From assembly GCF_000224145.3 (NCBI RefSeq), contig NC_020171.2, positions 2,301,712 through 2,365,711 of the forward strand: a stretch of 64,000 bases of DNA. The letters run 5' to 3'. The translations under genes were made by a program, and so were the position numbers. This document shows positions 20,201 to 33,205 of this stretch, piece by piece (position 1 is the first letter of the stretch; each line of letters opens with the position of its first letter). Below the pieces are notes generated by a model. The model worked only from the letters and a program-made list of their open reading frames with translations, searched no databases and was not told the DNA's origin. The stretch is from Ciona intestinalis. Its lineage: Eukaryota; Chordata; Ascidiacea; Phlebobranchia; Cionidae.

Positions 20201-21937
20201 GTCATGTGACTTTTAACTTAACCAATCAAATGGTAGGAAACAGCTTTTTTAATTTTTGTTTGATTTGGAACAATCCAATTTGGTTAAAAAAATGATTTTT
20301 CTGTTTTTATTTGAGGATACTTCGTTATATGTGACTTGTAATTTAGACCAGAGTTGCCTATTATCTTTAAACATATTATAATTAAGTTAAAATTTATGTA
20401 GAAACTATATTTTGCAATAAAAATAAAGTTAGCTATGACATCATAATGATTATTATGACATCACAACAGGAAGTGACGTGGCAAAGAAGCTTTACTCACT
20501 CAACGCTCGTCAATTCACTGATCGTGGATTCCATTATGACATCAGACTGCCATGTGTGATGTCACTACGTGATGATGTCAGAAAGCGAGAGCAAAAGAAG
20601 TTGAGTAGCTCGCCTGGAACTCCTGCTGCAGGTATTGGAATAAATATGTTTTGTGGGGTAATATAGGACACCTATAGTATCGTGGGGTGAGACGGGACGC
20701 CTATAGTATCGTGGGGTAAGACGGGACACCTATAGTATCGTGGGGTGAGACAGGACGCCTATAGTATCGTGGGGTGAGACGGGACACCTATAGTATCGTG
20801 GGTGAGACGGGACACCCATAGTATCGTGGGGTGAGACGGGACACCTATAGTATCGTGGGGTGAGACGGGACGCCTATAGTATCGTGGGGTGAGACAGGAC
20901 ACCTATAGTATCGTGAGGTGAGACGGGACACCTATAGTATCGTGGGGTGAGACAGGACACCTATAGTATCGTGGGGTAATATGGGACATCTACAGTATTG
21001 TGCAGTACGACAGGCTCATCCGAAAATATACCCTGCTGCAGTTATTGAAATAAACATTATATGTTGTGGGGTAAAATGGGACGCATGTAGTGTTGTGGGG
21101 TAAGACGGGACATCTTTAACATATTCTACAATCTATATGCATGGTCTGTATTGTAAGCATTCTATTCTATATTGTGTATATAAAATATGTTCCTTTTAGT
21201 TAAAATAGTTAAACATTCATTTTAATATTTTACCTTCATTTTTAATCAAACTTAATGTGCATACATGTTTTTATATTAAAAACTATGAAACTCATAAACT
21301 GTTTATTCACCTCATGCTTGTTCATATTTTCGTTTATTTATTTTTCATAGGAAAACAATCAACATCACAAATTCGTGATTCTATTAAAGTATCATCTGTG
21401 TGATTTTCACGTGATCATGAAACATATCATATGTGATTTAATTCATTAAAGGTAAATCATGAATTGCCAGTGTGTTTTTGGTGTTTATTATGTCACAATC
21501 ACTCAATAAGTTACTTTGTTTATTCATACATACCTCATGCTCGCTGTCAACTCACAGTGGCTGCATTTAAGACCAGAAAATATAGGTCCACACAATATCC
21601 CATTGTTTTAAAAATACAATCTTTCGTATCGTTTTCAAAGTAAATAACATAAATTATGATCAAATATGTTATGATAAAAAACTTTAATAAAAAATTATGT
21701 CATATTTAAATGATAAAATCCTAGAATAACAAAAATATATCTATATTAAAAAATGACCATGTTAGCAGTTGTAAAAACATTTAACCATGTACCATTGATT
21801 CAGGCCACCGTCATAAACGCATGGGTAAACAAGCCAAGGATCATTACACTCGATTGTTTGCGAGAAGAATGTCCGAAAGAATCACCATGTTAAAAGCCAA
21901 GAAAGGCAGGTTTGCCCAAGCAGAAGCCAAGAACTAA
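14229..21937 (+). CDS. Popeye domain-containing protein (POPDC-like), gene B
   Basis: Exons: 14229-14642, 15206-15337, 15785-15876, 16654-16768, 20080-20191, 20470-20631, 21804-21937. They join in phase to 386 aa. Exons 3 and 4 recur at 18227-18318 and 18737-18851 beyond an N-gap, so only one copy of each belongs in the transcript. The N-terminus has an N-S-T glycosylation site at residue 6, then hydrophobic segments at about 81-100, 103-119 and 122-137. The Popeye domain follows with the cAMP-cassette parts FIDSPEW (231-237) and VTIVAD (252-257), then KKLYSLNARQFTDRG as in vertebrate POPDC1/2. The C-terminus is basic. The N-terminal extension of about 70 residues is longer than in gene A. 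The two genes are head to head, resembling the linkage of BVES and POPDC3 in vertebrates. Confidence 0.93.
14760..15125 (-). repeat. Family C tandem array (~97-bp unit, ~4 units), POPDC B intron 1
   Basis: Four units in tandem, each with CCCAGGTCCCATGG, CCTCACTGTAGGAC, CACCCATATAGAATAGAATG and ACAATGTTGGGGTAAT. Orientation is opposite to the copies at 120-350. It is entirely intronic. Confidence 0.85.
15985..16345. mobile_element. Presence/absence insertion (~340 bp) in POPDC B intron 3
   Basis: Relative to 18380-18420 this copy carries about 340 extra bases between CTGTAGGTCCTCTTCAT and CTGTAGGACCTCTTTATAA. These near-identical words look like a target-site duplication. The insert is richer in CpG than its surroundings and contains the repeated word ACGTCCGGATTT/ACCGTCCGGATTT near its right end. 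No known domain is visible, and a 61-codon open frame at 16073-16258 looks fortuitous. Confidence 0.5.
17215..17807 (+). repeat. Family B tandem array (98-bp unit), left copy
   Basis: About six units, 98 bp apart (GCTAACAAGTTACC at 17581 and again at 17679). The core holds the near-palindrome AACGACAGTCGTT, then ATAACACGGGTGTTCTG, CATACACCTC and TATCCTCGCATGG. It runs into the N-gap at 17808. Single or paired copies of the same unit also lie near 940-1060, 1575-1690, 15375-15600, 23585-23680, 26965-27080, 30300-30370, 54400-54560, 55140-55230, 58970-59080, 59750-59850, 61725-61845, 63480-63570 and 63735-63840. Confidence 0.9.
17808..17932. other. Assembly gap, 125 N
   Basis: An exact run of 125 N flanked on both sides by the same genomic segment. 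Two other gaps in this window are also exactly 125 N, so the length is probably set by the assembler. Confidence 0.99.
17933..19900 (+). repeat. Right copy of the duplicated POPDC B exon 3-4 segment
   Basis: It repeats 15493-17807, with exon 3 at 18227-18318 and exon 4 at 18737-18851. The predicted peptides are identical to the left copy apart from synonymous changes and one SNP in the aspartate-proline region codons. It lacks the ~340-bp insertion but has an extra ~50-bp local duplication near 18540-18600. Downstream exons follow only this copy. Confidence 0.85.
19300..20035 (+). repeat. Family B tandem array (98-bp unit), right copy
   Basis: Seven to eight units of the 98-bp family B repeat, ending just before POPDC B exon 5 at 20080. 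Unit-to-unit identity is high, with indels mainly in the CATGGCGGGG segment. Chance frames repeating VVITRVFCFIHL come from this repeat. Confidence 0.9.
20645..21000 (+). repeat. 29-bp minisatellite derived from a MITE end, POPDC B intron 6
   Basis: About 12 copies of a 29-bp unit containing GTGGGGTGAGACGGGACACC and TATAGTATC. The unit matches the terminal sequence of the window's MITE (GTGGGGTAAGATGGGACACC), so the array probably arose by expansion of a MITE terminus. The array begins 14 bp after the exon 6 donor. Confidence 0.9.
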
Positions 21938-22766
21938 AGAATAAGATTTACAAGCAACAAACCAAAATAACTTTTACAAGTAAAAACTGAAAGAACTAAA
22001 ATAACTTAAAAATAAGTTTTACAAGCAACAAAATGAAATACCTTTTACAAGTATAAACTGAAATGGGTTTTTTTATTGTCCCAATATATATATATATAGT
22101 TATATTGCTGCATCCTCGTGTCTCTAAAATAACGTTGTTAATTGTTTAAAACAGGATTGGGAAATATGGGATATTTTGTGCTAACGGTATCCATCTTACC
22201 CCATAGTATTGTAATTTGTAAGCAATTTTAAATTTGATTTTCTGACTGATGGTACTTGGTTTACGTTACTATATTTACATGCAAGTGTTTTAAACTTTAC
22301 TAATTAAGAACATGTTTTAGCATGTGTGTAACTGTGTAATTACAATTTCAAAAAATGAATTTATTATGCGACACAAAGTGTGTTTATTCTTTTTTTTGTG
22401 ACATCGTCTCGTAATTTTTTTTCATATCTTTTTTTTTATTCAATTTGTGTCATTCTATTTTTCATTAGGTAGTAATGTAATGCATGTTTCTGAGACAATG
22501 TAGTGACAATTCAGTTGGTTTGAATAAAATACGATGTTTAATCGATGGGGAAGAAGAAGATTACAAACACAATATATTCAATTGGGAGGCAGTTGAAGCC
22601 GACTGATCCAAGAGAGATGTTAACAGAATGCGACGCTGGTGGTCGCTTGGGATGACCCGGCAACACTGGTGGTCGCGCAATCTCTGAAAAACAGACACCA
22701 AATTTCCAAAATGTATTTTATTTTCAAATTTCAAACACAATCAATATAGAAACATAGAATTAAATA
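21938..22766. other. Convergent 3' region, POPDC B / NUDCD3
   Basis: No exon is seen. The interval holds a partial MITE near 22130-22205, T-rich tracts and two tandem-like AAATAACTTTTACAAG stretches just past the POPDC B stop. Both flanking genes terminate here. Confidence 0.6.
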
Positions 22767-25700
22767 TTATTGTTCAACGGCACCCGGTGATATATTGAAC
22801 ATTTTTGGATCAAATTCTTGTCCTTTAAAAGGAGAGCCTTCTGCATCCCAGCCTTTCTTTAACATCTCGTGGACTTTCTGCAAAAATGAAAAAGAACGCA
22901 GGTATAACTACAGGAATTTTCATTTGTATACGAGACTGACGATGCCATTTAAACGAAGTATATTTTTTGTTAAACAATTGGTGAACCTTGAACTTTTGTC
23001 ATGGGACAAACAAATGGACAAAACTTGAACAAAACAAGCACAGAAAATGGAAAAAAAACATGGACAAAGGGCAAAAAAGGAACATTGCTGAAACCATTGC
23101 AACAAACTATTACATTTTGGAAAAAAACATGGGCAAAAAATGAACATTGCTGAAGCATTTAAACATCCCTTTTATATAAAAACCCTCCTACCATCTCATG
23201 ACTTTGTGGGAGACCGAGTCTCTTCTGTTTTTCATCAAATTGAAGCTTATTGATCACTGATTTCTCTTCTGTGTCCATGTCCTCCATAGAACGCTCCGGA
23301 GCGATCTTCTGAATGTCGATTTCATCTTCTCCGGCAACTAACATCGTCCACCAAATGTTCTTAAACTTTGTGAGCGTGATCTGTGATGTCATAAAGAATG
23401 ATGATGTCATAATGCATGATATGATAGAAGAATAAGACAAATATGGACGACAAGACAAATTACATCTTACGTCACAATCGTTATTATTATAAAAACACAG
23501 AGAAAGTTGCATCATAAACAGAATCCACCGCTACTAAATAGACAAAACCGAGTCCAACTATGTTTGAGAAATAAACCCAACTTGTATGTATAAGTCGTTA
23601 TAACACGGGTGTTCTGTTTCATACACCTCGTGTCAGCTTACAAGTTACAATGTATGTAACTTTGTAGGTGATTATTTTTTTGGAGTTTTTTTATTTTTAA
23701 TACGTATGACTGAAAATTTAGACAATCCATTAGTGACTACTTGGTTGAAGGCTACCTGTATGTTCTTCCCACTTTCCAGAGACCACATACTTTCTTCTTT
23801 GTTCACCTCATGTTGTAACTCTCCGTCTATTATCGTCTCATAGTTGGCAGTGTCGTTCGCTTTTACACAAACTTTTAAATGTTTTCGCTGGATTTCAACT
23901 TTAACCTGGGGATAATTCCATAAATACCAACAACTTTTAAAAAAATCAATTTGAATAACAGAATGACGATGCCATTTAGGCGAAATATATATCTCTTATA
24001 TAACAATTGGTTGGATTTGATTTTTGTCTGACACAAGTTATATGTATGTAACAAACATATTTTTAACGACAGTCGTTATAACACGGGTGTTCTGTTTTAT
24101 ACACCTCGTGCCCGCTAACAAGTTACCACGTATGTTACTTATTTACCCTCACATGGCGGGGCAACGACGGTCGTTATAACACGGGTGTTCTGTTTCATAC
24201 ACCTCGTGCACAAGTTACCACGTATGTAACTTTGTGAGGATTATGTTTTACTCATTACACCCACGGCCACATACCTGTCTAGCTTTCACAACCGACTTTT
24301 CTACCACAATCTTTACGTCAACGTCGTCATAATTCTGGGACCATTGGTACCTGTCTCGTATCGCCCCGTTGTAACTATCAGGGTTGCTTTGGAAAACTGT
24401 TTGACTGGAAAATATGTTTAGAATTAATTGAAAGATACGGTAATAGCGTGACTAAAAACAACAATAGAATTTAAGATCCCAAACATTAATTATAACATCA
24501 GTATTTTGTTTCATACACCCCGTTTCTAAAATTTTATACAAACCGAAAAGTTTGCACTTTGCATTTGCTATATATGCATTAAATAGGCATTACAACAAAA
24601 TAAGTTGTATTCCAGACACAAAATAAAGCTAAGAAAGTGCGTATCAACAACTAAAACTTATGTTTAAAGAGACATCCTTTTGGAAAGGGAATAATAGGAA
24701 CAGTATAACGTGTTTTTTTTTATTTATAGCGTGTTTTACACCTGTTGTTTTCTGAATCCCCTCACTTTGTCTTTTAAAAAACATGGTCTTTGCTATCATA
24801 TAAATAAAACTAATGTTTGTATTAAGTTAACTCACTCATTAGTTGCATTAGTAGGTTTGGTTAAAGTTGATTGCTTTGGTTTTACAACAGCAGGAACTTC
24901 AGATGTCGTTTCCTTCTCACTTGGTGGGGGGTCCTCGATTTCAACTATTTGGGCAACTTCTGTTAGTTCTGCTGATGAATGAAATGGTTTGTAAGTAAAT
25001 TTATGTTTATCAACACACTGCAATAACTTCAGCAACTCTACTGTGGGCATGGGAGTGGCAACCATAGATGAGTCACTCATGTTAGGATAAAAATCTACAT
25101 GAAATTAAATATGGTAAGACTCTTCTTGTTGGTCCAACTCTGGTCTGAACCCCAGGTATCGTGGCATGCCTAATTATATGATATAACCATACATTGTTAA
25201 AAAAAATACATTGATAATTACCTTTAGATTTAGATTGCCTTTCCTTATTCTCGGCTTCCATTTTGTCAACAATTGTTTTGTATTTCGTAAAATACTAGAA
25301 GGGAATATATTTTAAATCTCTGAAGGACTTAAAATGTGGTACTTTACATTTTAGGATTTAGTGCACTTCTACTTGATGCCAAGTTAATTAAAATTAACCT
25401 TTAAAATCAATTCTTAGCAAAAAAAGATACACAAAGCCAAAAAAGGCGAGAAGTTAGCATAACTGTATAATGTACTGATAACAAATGGCCGACAAATAAG
25501 TTTCTTACCAAAAGGGTATTCACTATTGCCAAAAAAGCAATAAAAAGGCAATATGTTAAAAAGTCCCAAGTTAGCATTAGAATGAATGTAACTTACTTAA
25601 TCATTGCCCGGCGGGAAAACGACAGTCGTTATAACACGGGTTTAACACCTCATGCCAGCTTACGATTTACCATGTATGTTACTTTGTGGGTGATTATTTT

Positions 25701-25920
25701 TTATATTTAATTTTTAACAACTCACCGATAAAATAATTTTCTCCGCCACCCCGGGTGGAAATCCAAACTTTTGTTTCGGGTCATCCATATTTCGAAAGAA
25801 ATCCGTACGGCGACATAAAAACCCAAAAATTACGTCGAGAAATTTTTCAAGTCCTCCCTCGTTTTGTAAAATCCCAAGCAATGTATTGTCATAAGCGGCC
25901 ATTATCTTGTCAGAACTCAT
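22767..25920 (-). CDS. NUDCD3: NudC domain-containing protein 3, 7 exons
   Basis: NUDCD3 is an HSP90 co-chaperone of the NudC family, linked to folding of dynein intermediate chain and beta-propeller clients. Exons (5' to 3'): 25920-25726, 25294-25222, 25094-24836, 24404-24275, 23905-23756, 23380-23192, 22877-22767. They join in phase to 368 aa (human 361). The N-terminus has YDNTLLGILQNEGGLEKFLDV and RRTDFFRNM with GFPPGVAEK, the conserved N-terminal module. Residues ~90-175 are a low-complexity linker. The CS domain begins with FQSNPDSYNGAIRDRYQWSQ and includes WSLESGKNIQ. The C-terminus has LPQSHEMKVHEMLKKGWD and FNISPGAVEQ, diagnostic of the family. The last exon was placed by its splice acceptor and similarity. 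Confidence 0.95.
24060..24240 (+). repeat. Family B pair in NUDCD3 intron 4
   Basis: Two successive plus-oriented family B units (ACGACAGTCGTTATAACAC, CATACACCTCGTGC) next to exon 4. They are non-coding, and other single units lie at 23585-23680 and 25590-25705 in neighbouring introns. Confidence 0.75.
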
Positions 25921-27459
25921 TGTGATGTTTTAATGGTTTGTTATTACAAATCGAAAATGGTAAAAACTGCTGTATACTATATCTGTATACTATATACTAG
26001 AATTTTGAATTATGTTTCAGTAACACTGTAGTACTACTATATGTAATACCACAATAACACAAAAATTAATAACTTTATTCAATGTTGCTTTACAAAAATT
26101 AATTCAAAACAAGGACAGTTTTAACGAAAAATGAACAATTACAAAAACTATGATATAACTACATTTTGGGAGGTTGGGTTTGGTCCTATATAAAAACTAT
26201 AGATAAGATACGACAAAATGGCTGCTAAATAGTAACTACGTAGCAAACGAAATTAAGTCCAATATCCAACTAATAGTGTACCAAAAAAGAATAAATTTCG
26301 CCAATAACTATAGCATCATTAGACTCTTATTAAAAAGTATTAAACAACTAGCATTATTCCAAAACCAAATCACTACTGTTTCAGTAACTTTTAACCCGCA
26401 AAGAGAGTAATTAACAAATTTCTGACGTGTTTTTCGCCTCCGGCAAAAAAACAACAAACCGAAACTAGGTCTAAGGGAATCCCCTATAGTACGCTGTGTA
26501 CTTGCGATTGAAAATTAAAGGCATTTATTTCGGAATTTAAAGGGGGCATTTCGTGCGTGTGTTTAGTCTTGTCGTAATATAACATATTTGTAGAACTATT
26601 GTTATTTTTGATGCAAAACTCGCGTCTTAAATACACTTATATATAGTAGGATGGGAAGAAATGGGACACTTTTTTATTTCATTTTCCCGTCCCATTTGGT
26701 AGTAAACAAAGAATATTCAATGACTTATAAAACTGTATTCTCATGACTCCCAAAGACCGTTGTTAATTGTTTAAAACATGATCAAAATATTTGGATATTC
26801 TGTGCTTTGTCCCGTCCTCCCTTCCCCTACTATACCTTACATATATTTACTCCTAACAAATTTGAGGAGACACAACATAAGATTTTTACTACATTACTTT
26901 GTCAGAAACAAAATACTTTTAAATGACAGATTTATTGCATACCATTGTTCATTATTAGAGAATAAATGAATGTAACTTAATGTTATCCATTCTCATGTGG
27001 AGGGGAAAGGACAGTTGTTATACCACAAGTGTACTGTTTCATACACCTCATGCAACTTACAAGTTCCCATGTGTTTAAATATTACCGTTTAGTGTCTTGC
27101 ACCAGGACATACGCGCAAGTTATTGCCAGAGTTTCGAACCTAGAACCTCTGGTATGAGTGAACACATCTACTAACTTTGGTGTCACCTACCCAACTCTGG
27201 CCTAAATCCACACATCCACACACTGCAATAGCTTCAATAACTCGTCTGTTTCAAGTTTATATTTATAGCAACATTACAACATAAACAGCGAGCATAAGCA
27301 ATTGGTCAAAGTTTAAATAGATACTAGAACTTGTGAGAAGTTGAAAAAGTCATTCAAACATTATCAGCTTTTTAGTTTAATTGTATATCACATGTCTTTC
27401 TCTTTTTCTGAATTTGTTGAAAGTTGGAACAGTTCATCAAAAAGTGTCTTTTCCAGAAG
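25921..27459. promoter_or_regulatory. Upstream region of NUDCD3 and 3' side of PSMC2
   Basis: This gene-free 1.5 kb lies upstream of NUDCD3 and downstream of PSMC2. It contains a full MITE at 26643-26834 and a degenerate family B copy near 26965-27080. An inverted trace of family D (CACACACTGCAATAGCTTCA) is near 27205-27240. No TATA box is obvious near 25920. Confidence 0.5.
26643..26834. mobile_element. Full-length MITE
   Basis: Starts TATAGTAGGATGGGAAG and ends CCTTCCCCTACTATA, with the interior in the opposite orientation to the copy at 12556-12751. It carries the family words GTAGTAAACAAAGAATATTC and CCGTTGTTAATTGTTTAAAA. Confidence 0.85.
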
Positions 27460-29385
<1,926 letters not shown>

Positions 29386-31339
29386 TTTAATTTAAATGTA
29401 AATTAAATCTAGACAGCACTCTGCGGATATGTTTTTAATTTTGGTAAAACTTAGTATAACGTCGTTTAAGTACAGTTACACTTAGTTAAATACAGGGAAC
29501 CTCGTTGATTAATGTGGTGAATGCAATATACTTTGGCTCTGCTTGTTTATATAGACAGACACCTAACAGCAGGGTAAAAACTTAGACCAAAACTTGTATT
29601 ATTTTAAACAAATATACACAATACAGAAGAATGACAGACAAAGTTGAACGTTAGATCGTATACGATGTAGGATCTACATAAAGGGGAGCAACATTTAGAA
29701 AATGTTATAAGTTGGTACATTTATATAAGACCGAGTATATTGTACGGTAATATATTTATCAGTAAAAGAAACGCGTCAACTGACAATGTTTTAAATTTCG
29801 TATTTATATTATATGAGGTGTGTCGATTTGCGTCATGCGTTTTCGTTTGTTTTTGTTTATCCCTGCCATTCGAACAAAACACGTTTAGATACGGACTGTT
29901 TGTTCCCTCCCATGTATTATCTCCGAACCTCTCATATGCTACTAACCAATGGCATTTTATAACTATCATACAAACTAAATGTTGTGTCACGTAATAGTTC
30001 CTTTATTCGGAAACTCCGCGTCGCTCCTGTCTGTGACGTCACAATAACACCGCGAGAACTTCGATGAGTTCGAAACTTAAAATATGCGGCGGCGCTACCT
30101 CGAAAATGTTTACGCAACGGGGCAATTACTCCTTTTGCCTGTAGGATAGCACGTTGATATAGGCAATGAGAACCACAAGTCTCAGTTAGGAGTGCTGCAG
30201 ATACAGTGAGGGAATGCTATTATGTGCTGTAGTGAGTAATGGAGCGGCAGAGTACTGGGTTGTACAAAAGCAAAGATAAAACGTTATGGTGTGATTGATG
30301 ATCATCGCATGGTGGGCAATATTAGTCGTTATAACACGGGTGTTCTGTTTCATACACCTCATGCCTGATTACGAAACAGTACTAATGATGTCTCCGAAAA
30401 GGTAGAGCTTCGTAGTAATTGCTTTACATGAATAACCCCGCAATCTTTTCAATCTAGACTTTATATGCCTTGCGGTAAAACTTTCGTTCTGATTTCGCGC
30501 TTTGATTTGTTATTTCTCCATTCTAACAAAAAAGATTGTTTTATGTTTGATCTTGCCAAGAAGAAAAGTTTTCGTAATTGCTGTTTTGAATAAAGAGATA
30601 AATGTTTGTGAAAACACAACATAGTTACGTATAGTGCAGTTCATCGCAAATAACTTACATAGCCGAGACGTTATGTCACGTTTTGAGCATCTAAATTAGG
30701 TGAAAAAACGTTTTAGCTCAGAATGTGTTGATAAAAGCAATCGAAAATGTAAACAAGATATAAGAACTTGCAGGAGCACAGTTGTCCGCCAAATAATTAG
30801 CTCAAGTTCCCGCACAAGTTATGTCACGTTTAAGCTTAATATAATCTATGACCAAACTAATGCCGATATCCCGCTGCCCGATAAAGCTTCCATACTGTGT
30901 TTATAGTTACTGAAAGCTAAGTTTCCTTTTTATTAATTTGCATCAAAATAGATTTATAACATAAAATAGGCTTGGGGAAAGTAAATCAATCGCTATATTT
31001 GAATCAAAGACTGAGATGGCGAAATATATATAGTAGGGTGGGGGAAGACACTTTTAGCACATATTGTCTAAGTATCCTGATCGTGTTTTAAACAATTAAC
31101 AACGGTAAAAGGTAGTCGTTAGGAAACGGTTTCATAATTCTTTGAATGTTCTTTGTTTACCGAATGGAACAAGAAAAAGAATAAACAGGTGTCCCATCTT
31201 CCCCCACCCTACTATATCTACTTTAAACAACTTGTTGAACTTGACTTTGTCTGTTATGTTTTTGTAGCACCAGATTTCAATAGGATTACAAGTGGAATTA
31301 CTGCGTTAGTTATAAAAGTACGAAGTAAACCACTCTATA
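29386..31339. other. Intergenic: PSMC2 promoter side, then repeats
   Basis: The PSMC2 promoter must lie to the right of 29385, and no clear core element is seen. A CpG-containing stretch with TGACGTCACAATAACACCGCG is near 30032-30055. A family B fragment is at 30300-30370 and a MITE at 31031-31215. No exon is recognised before 31340. Confidence 0.5.
31031..31215. mobile_element. MITE copy (duplicate at 33960-34145)
   Basis: TAGTAGGGTGGGGGAAGACAC at the left and CTTCCCCCACCCTACTATA at the right. The left end has lost the GATGGGAC part of the terminal repeat. The second copy shares the same loss, as expected for two alleles of one insertion. Confidence 0.85.
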
Positions 31340-31979
31340 ATGCCTGGACAATACTCCGCTTATGAGGATAGCAGCTCTGTTACAACAAACGAGGTAAAGT
31401 ATGAATCTAATCGTTTTGTTTTTCTGTGATATTTACGAATTTATTTAAATGTATAGTAGGGTTGGGGGAGATGGGACACCTTTTCATTCTTTTTTCTTGT
31501 CCTGTTTGGTAGTAAAAATAGGAACACAAAAAAAACATAAAGTGACTCCCATAGACCGTTGTTAATTGAATGAAACATGAACAGAATATTTGGATATAAT
31601 GTGCTAACGGTGTCCCATTTTACCCCCACAATACTCTGTATGTTAATTTTATATCAAAAAACATTATCTTACGGATAACACAGTCTAAATTATATTAGGA
31701 AGTATTGGGTATTATATGCTACCCATCTTACCCCATAAAATAACATTACTGATTTAACAGGGCGCCCGTGGTTGCTACAAAGAATGGACCAGCGGTACTA
31801 AAGGCTGTTTCACCAAAACCATACTTATTGTCACACTCTGCGTCATATTTTTTGTCGTTGGTTACGCGGTTGGCTACGTCATACATAGGTGTAAGATGTC
31901 ATGTGGTGACGTAAGCGTGACGTCAACTCCCACGTCATTAATAAGTAGTATTGCGACGACCATTAATGGAACGACATGA
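31340..31979 (+). CDS. Small single-pass membrane protein with V-T-S tail, left copy
   Basis: Two exons, 31340-31393 and 31761-31979, join in phase 0 to 90 aa. Exon 1 gives a short acidic N-terminus (MPGQYSAYEDSSSVTTNE). Exon 2 continues with GARGCYKEWTSGTKGCFTK, one hydrophobic helix at about 38-59, a CKMSC cysteine pair (62-66) and a short Ser/Thr tail with VTSTPTS and an N-G-T glycosylation site. There is no signal peptide. Basic residues precede the helix, so the N-terminus is probably cytosolic and the tail extracellular (type II). Exon layout and core residues match the gene at 36581-37914, so they are paralogues. I do not recognise the family. Whether this gene and 34268-34907 are one gene or two depends on the assembly. 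Confidence 0.65.
31454..31634. mobile_element. MITE copy in the small membrane gene intron (duplicate at 34382-34562)
   Basis: Starts TATAGTAGGGTTGGGGGAGA and ends GTGTCCCATTTTACCCCCAC. It lies between exon 1 and exon 2 of the 31340-31979 gene and occupies the same place in the second copy. Confidence 0.8.
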
Positions 31980-32378
31980 TGAAGAACTTTGTGACATCAT
32001 CAAATCCATGACGTCAATAAAACTTTGTGACGTCATCAGAAAGAAAACGCGTTATTGTTCAATGCGTAAACCATGATCGGTAATTATGTATATTTTCATT
32101 CTGTTTTATCTTCACATTTGGTGGTAACAAAGCATATTTACAGAATTATATAACCGTATCCTCACGACAAAAAAGAGCGTTGTTAATTGTTGAAAACACG
32201 ATTAGAAAATGTGAGATATTATGTGCTAACAGTATCTTGCCCCACAACGGTTTTAAATTAAATAAATATACAAGTAAAAGTAAATATCCTTGGCCTGCTT
32301 CAGGGTACGCAATGCAAACAGAGAAAAAGGTACAACGGATAGGGAATTCTTAGGCGATTATTACCGCGCGTAATAAAC

Positions 32379-32536
32379 GCCCTAAGGTGGCTGTACACAG
32401 TATTCCGGAATTCGATCCGTTTTGTCTGGTTTTGTCCGGGATTTCGCATACTACAAAGCGGAATTGGACACGNGGTTTGCAAACGACTTCGCAAGCGAAT
32501 TCGCACGCCGGATACTGTGTACAGCCACCTTTAGGC
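32379..32536. mobile_element. 158-bp inverted-repeat insertion between palindromic flanks
   Basis: Terminal inverted repeats GGTGGCTGTACACAGTAT (from 32386) and ATACTGTGTACAGCCACC (ending 32529), preceded and followed by CCTAA/TTTAGG. The element is absent from the otherwise matching copy at 35296. On both sides lies a near-duplicate, itself near-palindromic, stretch GCGATTATTACCGCGCGTAA (one mismatch in the right copy). It contains no coding frame and is unlike the common MITE of this window. One N occurs at 32473. Confidence 0.75.
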
Positions 32537-32712
32537 GATTATTACCACGCGTAATAAACGTCTTAACGAGGCCATGGAATCGTGAAGATAAAACACAGAA
32601 CGGCGTCTGGTGTTCGCAGGCCAGGCCTCACATTCAGTATAGCAGTGAATACGTGGTTAAAATATAAAGTATATGCGAGTGTATTCTGAAGCAGTTTAGA
32701 AAAATTGTAATG

Positions 32713-32910
32713 TAGTAGGGTGGAGGAGATGAGACACCTTTAGCACATAATATCCAAATATCATGATCGTGTTTTAAACAATTAATAACGGTCTATTGGA
32801 GCCGCGAGAATGCAGTTTTATAATTCATTAAATGTTTCTTTGTTTACTACCAAATGGGACAAGAAAATATTATAATAAAAAGGTGTCCCATCTTCCCCCA
32901 TCCTACTATA
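32713..32910. mobile_element. MITE copy (duplicate at 35478-35675)
   Basis: TAGTAGGGTGGAGGAGATGAG at the left and CTTCCCCCATCCTACTATA at the right. The interior has TTTTAAACAATTAATAACGG and TTTGTTTACTACCA. It is shared by both haplotype-like copies. Confidence 0.85.
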
Positions 32911-33080
32911 TGTATTTGGTGCTGTAATAATTCAGTTTATAAAAGGTCTCAGGCACATGGAACAGTATTGGTTTAGGCTGTTGGGTCGTTATGTATATAT
33001 TATACGTCTTAGGAGAAACCTTAAGGTTAATATTTAATTGAAATATTTTGGAGTGACGCAAAGCCAACGACAGCTTAACT

Positions 33081-33205
33081 NNNNNNNNNNNNNNNNNNNN
33101 NNNNNNNNNNNNNNNNNNNNNNNNNNNNNNNNNNNNNNNNNNNNNNNNNNNNNNNNNNNNNNNNNNNNNNNNNNNNNNNNNNNNNNNNNNNNNNNNNNNN
33201 NNNNN
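33081..33205. other. Assembly gap, 125 N
   Basis: An exact 125-N run between the two copies of the 2.7-kb segment. Confidence 0.99.

Larger units (their letters stand above)
30305..33080 (+). repeat. Left copy of a duplicated ~2.7-kb segment, probable haplotype copy
   Basis: Matches 33206-35845 almost throughout, including the small membrane protein gene (31340-31979 versus 34268-34907), three MITEs and flanking unique sequence. The copies abut the 125-N gap at 33081-33205. The left copy carries an extra 158-bp inverted-repeat insertion at 32379-32536. Single-base indels are scattered between the copies. Confidence 0.85.
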
